DNA from: Streptomyces sp. cg36
Lineage (GTDB): Bacteria > Actinomycetota > Actinomycetes > Streptomycetales > Streptomycetaceae
Assembly (NCBI RefSeq): GCF_041080675.1
Contig: NZ_CP163520.1
Coordinates: 2,666,001 to 2,730,000 of the forward strand
Length of the DNA stretch: 64,000 nt
Direction of reading: 5' to 3'
In this document: in pieces, positions 62,710 to 64,000 of the stretch
Numbering within the stretch: the first letter of the stretch is position 1
Layout: the number at the start of each line of letters is the position of its first letter
Made by a program: the position numbers and the translations under genes
Notes under the pieces: generated by a model
What the model was told of the DNA's origin: nothing
Databases searched by the model: none
What the model saw: the letters and a program-made list of their open reading frames with translations, nothing else

Positions 62710-63282
62710 ATGGTGAGGAACCCGGAGCGCAGGACCGCGCTCGTCGACGCGGCGATCGAGGTGCTGGCGCGCGAGGGGGCGCGCGGGATGACCTTCCGCG
62801 CCGTGGACACCGAGGCCGGAGTGCCGCCCGGCACCGCGTCCAACTACTTCACCAGCAGGGACGACCTGTTCATCCAGGCCGGGCGGCACATCCACGTCCG
62901 GATGGCGCCGGACCCCGACGAGGTGGCCGAGGCGCTGCGGCCCGCGCCCTCGCGGGAGCTCGTCGCCTCACTGATGCACTGGCTGGTGCGGCGCATGGCC
63001 AAGGAGCGCGTCGGCTGTCTCGCGCTGCTGGAACTGAAGCTGGAGGCCACCCGCAGACCGGAGTTGCGGGCGACGCTCACCGAGGCCATCCGCGCCGACC
63101 TGGACGCCAACATCCGCTTCCATCTGGACGCGGGGCTCCCGGGCGACGCGGACACCGTACGGCTGCTCCACTTCGCCATGACCGGCCTGCTGATCGACTC
63201 CCTCACCCTGCCGGACGTACTCGGCCCGGACCAGACCGACCGCCTGGTGGAAATGGTCGTGGACCGGGTGGTGGGATCCTGA
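62710..63282 (+). CDS. TetR-family transcriptional regulator
   Basis: 190 residues. HTH at about 10-55 (ALVDAAIEVLAREGARGMTF, AGVPPGTASNYFTSRDDLF). The C-terminal ligand domain is helical (MHWLVRRMAKERVGCLALLELKLEA). ATG at 62710 follows GAGAGGAAC; an in-frame ATG ten codons upstream is less likely. Probably represses the divergent reductase through the 62648-62679 dyad. Confidence 0.9.
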   Translation: MVRNPERRTALVDAAIEVLAREGARGMTFRAVDTEAGVPPGTASNYFTSRDDLFIQAGRHIHVRMAPDPDEVAEALRPAPSRELVASLMHWLVRRMAKERVGCLALLELKLEATRRPELRATLTEAIRADLDANIRFHLDAGLPGDADTVRLLHFAMTGLLIDSLTLPDVLGPDQTDRLVEMVVDRVVGS

Positions 63283-63421
63283 GCGGCCACGGGCCCGGCG
63301 GGGGCGGGTGAGGGGTCCGCCGGGTGGCCGAGGGGCACTCGGGGCGGCCGGCTTCCGGGGCGGGGCGCCAGACCACCGGCTTGCGGAACGGGCCGCTGGG
63401 TGACCGGCTCCCGGGGCGCCG

Positions 63422-64000
63422 CTAGCCCACCGGCTCGCGCCACATCGGATACATCTGCGGCCCCCCGGGCAGCCGCAGCGGCTCCCCGAGGTGGACGAAG
63501 CCCAGCCGCTCGTACAGCCGGGCACTGCGCGTGTTGCTGGCCTCCAGATACGCGGGCAGCCCCGCCCGGTCGCACCGCCGCAGCTCGGCCGCGATCAGCG
63601 CGGCCCCGTCCCCCCGGCCCTGGCGCTCCGGCGCGACCGCTATCAGCAGCAGATAGGTGTGCGCGCGGCCGTGCGGATGGATGGAGGCGGTGAACCGGCC
63701 GATCTGCTCGACGCGTTCGTTCTCCGGGTCGACGGCCTCCCTCAGCAGCACCGGCCCGTCCTCCTCGTCGTCCCCGGGCCCGGCCGGAACGTCCACCCAC
63801 AGGGCCGTCGCCGTGCCGTCCCCGGCCAGCTCGACCCGGCCCTCGGCCAGGGAGATCTCCGCGAAGGCGCGCATCAGGCGCGGGTGCGCGGCGCGGCGGT
63901 GGGCCGGGTCCGGGAAGACCCAGCTGCTCACCGGGTCGTTCTGGAACACCGTGTCGAGGAGGTCCACCACCGCCTCCAGCGCCCCGGCGTCGTCCGGTGC
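63422..64000 (-). CDS. GNAT family N-acetyltransferase, 5' part beyond window edge
   Basis: The reading frame is open through base 64000, so the start is outside the window; 192 codons are visible. LLLIAVAPERQGRGDGAALI is the acetyl-CoA motif and ASNTRSARLYERLGF the C-terminal GNAT box. The pattern resembles acetyltransferases that modify small molecules. Substrate unknown. Confidence 0.82.
   Translation of the reverse strand, partial: APDDAGALEAVVDLLDTVFQNDPVSSWVFPDPAHRRAAHPRLMRAFAEISLAEGRVELAGDGTATALWVDVPAGPGDDEEDGPVLLREAVDPENERVEQIGRFTASIHPHGRAHTYLLLIAVAPERQGRGDGAALIAAELRRCDRAGLPAYLEASNTRSARLYERLGFVHLGEPLRLPGGPQMYPMWREPVG

Overview
The window is high-GC, densely packed DNA with strong GGAGG-type ribosome binding sites, GTG and TTG starts, a rare TTA codon in a regulator, and genes whose best-known homologues are Streptomyces proteins (DUF6191, DUF6104, SodN/SodX, a two-domain 2-oxoglutarate dehydrogenase, the FxsB/SAV_2336 families). 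It is almost certainly chromosomal DNA of a Streptomyces or close relative. From memory, the order lon, methyltransferase, two-component pair, 2-oxoglutarate dehydrogenase on the left, and zinc oxidoreductase, malic enzyme, amino-acid ABC transporter, sodX/sodN on the right, is the core order seen around SCO5254-SCO5285 of S. coelicolor.

Layout. (1) 1-12.4 kb, core: truncated lon with an HspR-type operator, GNAT enzyme, lipoprotein, rhomboid-like protein, SpeE-like methyltransferase, response regulator/kinase, 2-oxoglutarate dehydrogenase, DUF6191, hemerythrin-like protein. (2) 12.5-31.9 kb, accessory: a redox/acylation cluster with two SARP activators, a SigJ/ECF41-type sigma factor, three membrane acyltransferases, three AhpD-like proteins, two aromatic-type FAD monooxygenases, an exported epoxide-hydrolase-like enzyme, an NmrA-like and an SDR oxidoreductase, a split-barrel flavoprotein, a DHA2 exporter and a C26 glutamine-amidotransferase-like hydrolase. 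No PKS, NRPS, terpene or recognised RiPP scaffold enzyme is present. (3) 31.9-43.6 kb: one minus-strand operon of seven genes that joins a vWA/MoxR/trypsin-VMAP conflict-type module to an FxsB-like radical SAM enzyme, its probable precursor peptide with two YF(S/A)D cores, and an NB-ARC/TPR protein. (4) 43.7-64 kb, mostly core or housekeeping: DUF6104, PadR/DUF4097 pair, a 59-bp repeat array, MBL hydrolase, GH5 enzyme, zinc oxidoreductase, malic enzyme, polar amino-acid ABC transporter, Ni-SOD and its protease, NUDIX, and several one-component regulators with readable operators.

Regulation is unusually legible. Four promoters in region 2 (acyltransferase 2, acyltransferase 3, AhpD-like 2, SDR) have two TC(A/G)AG-like heptamers exactly 11 bp apart and exactly 8 bp from a -10-like hexamer, the textbook SARP layout; the C26 gene has two comparable arrays and the second SARP gene has three perfect heptamers. 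Three other promoters (AhpD-like 1, the exporter, and the sigma gene itself) match (T)GTCACA-N16-CGTC, the ECF41 signature. The cluster therefore appears split between a SARP arm and an ECF41 arm, with a TTA codon in the first SARP tying it to bldA.

Limits: function calls rest on reading motifs and on remembered families; no database search was run. Cluster product, peptide modification and operator ligands are inference.
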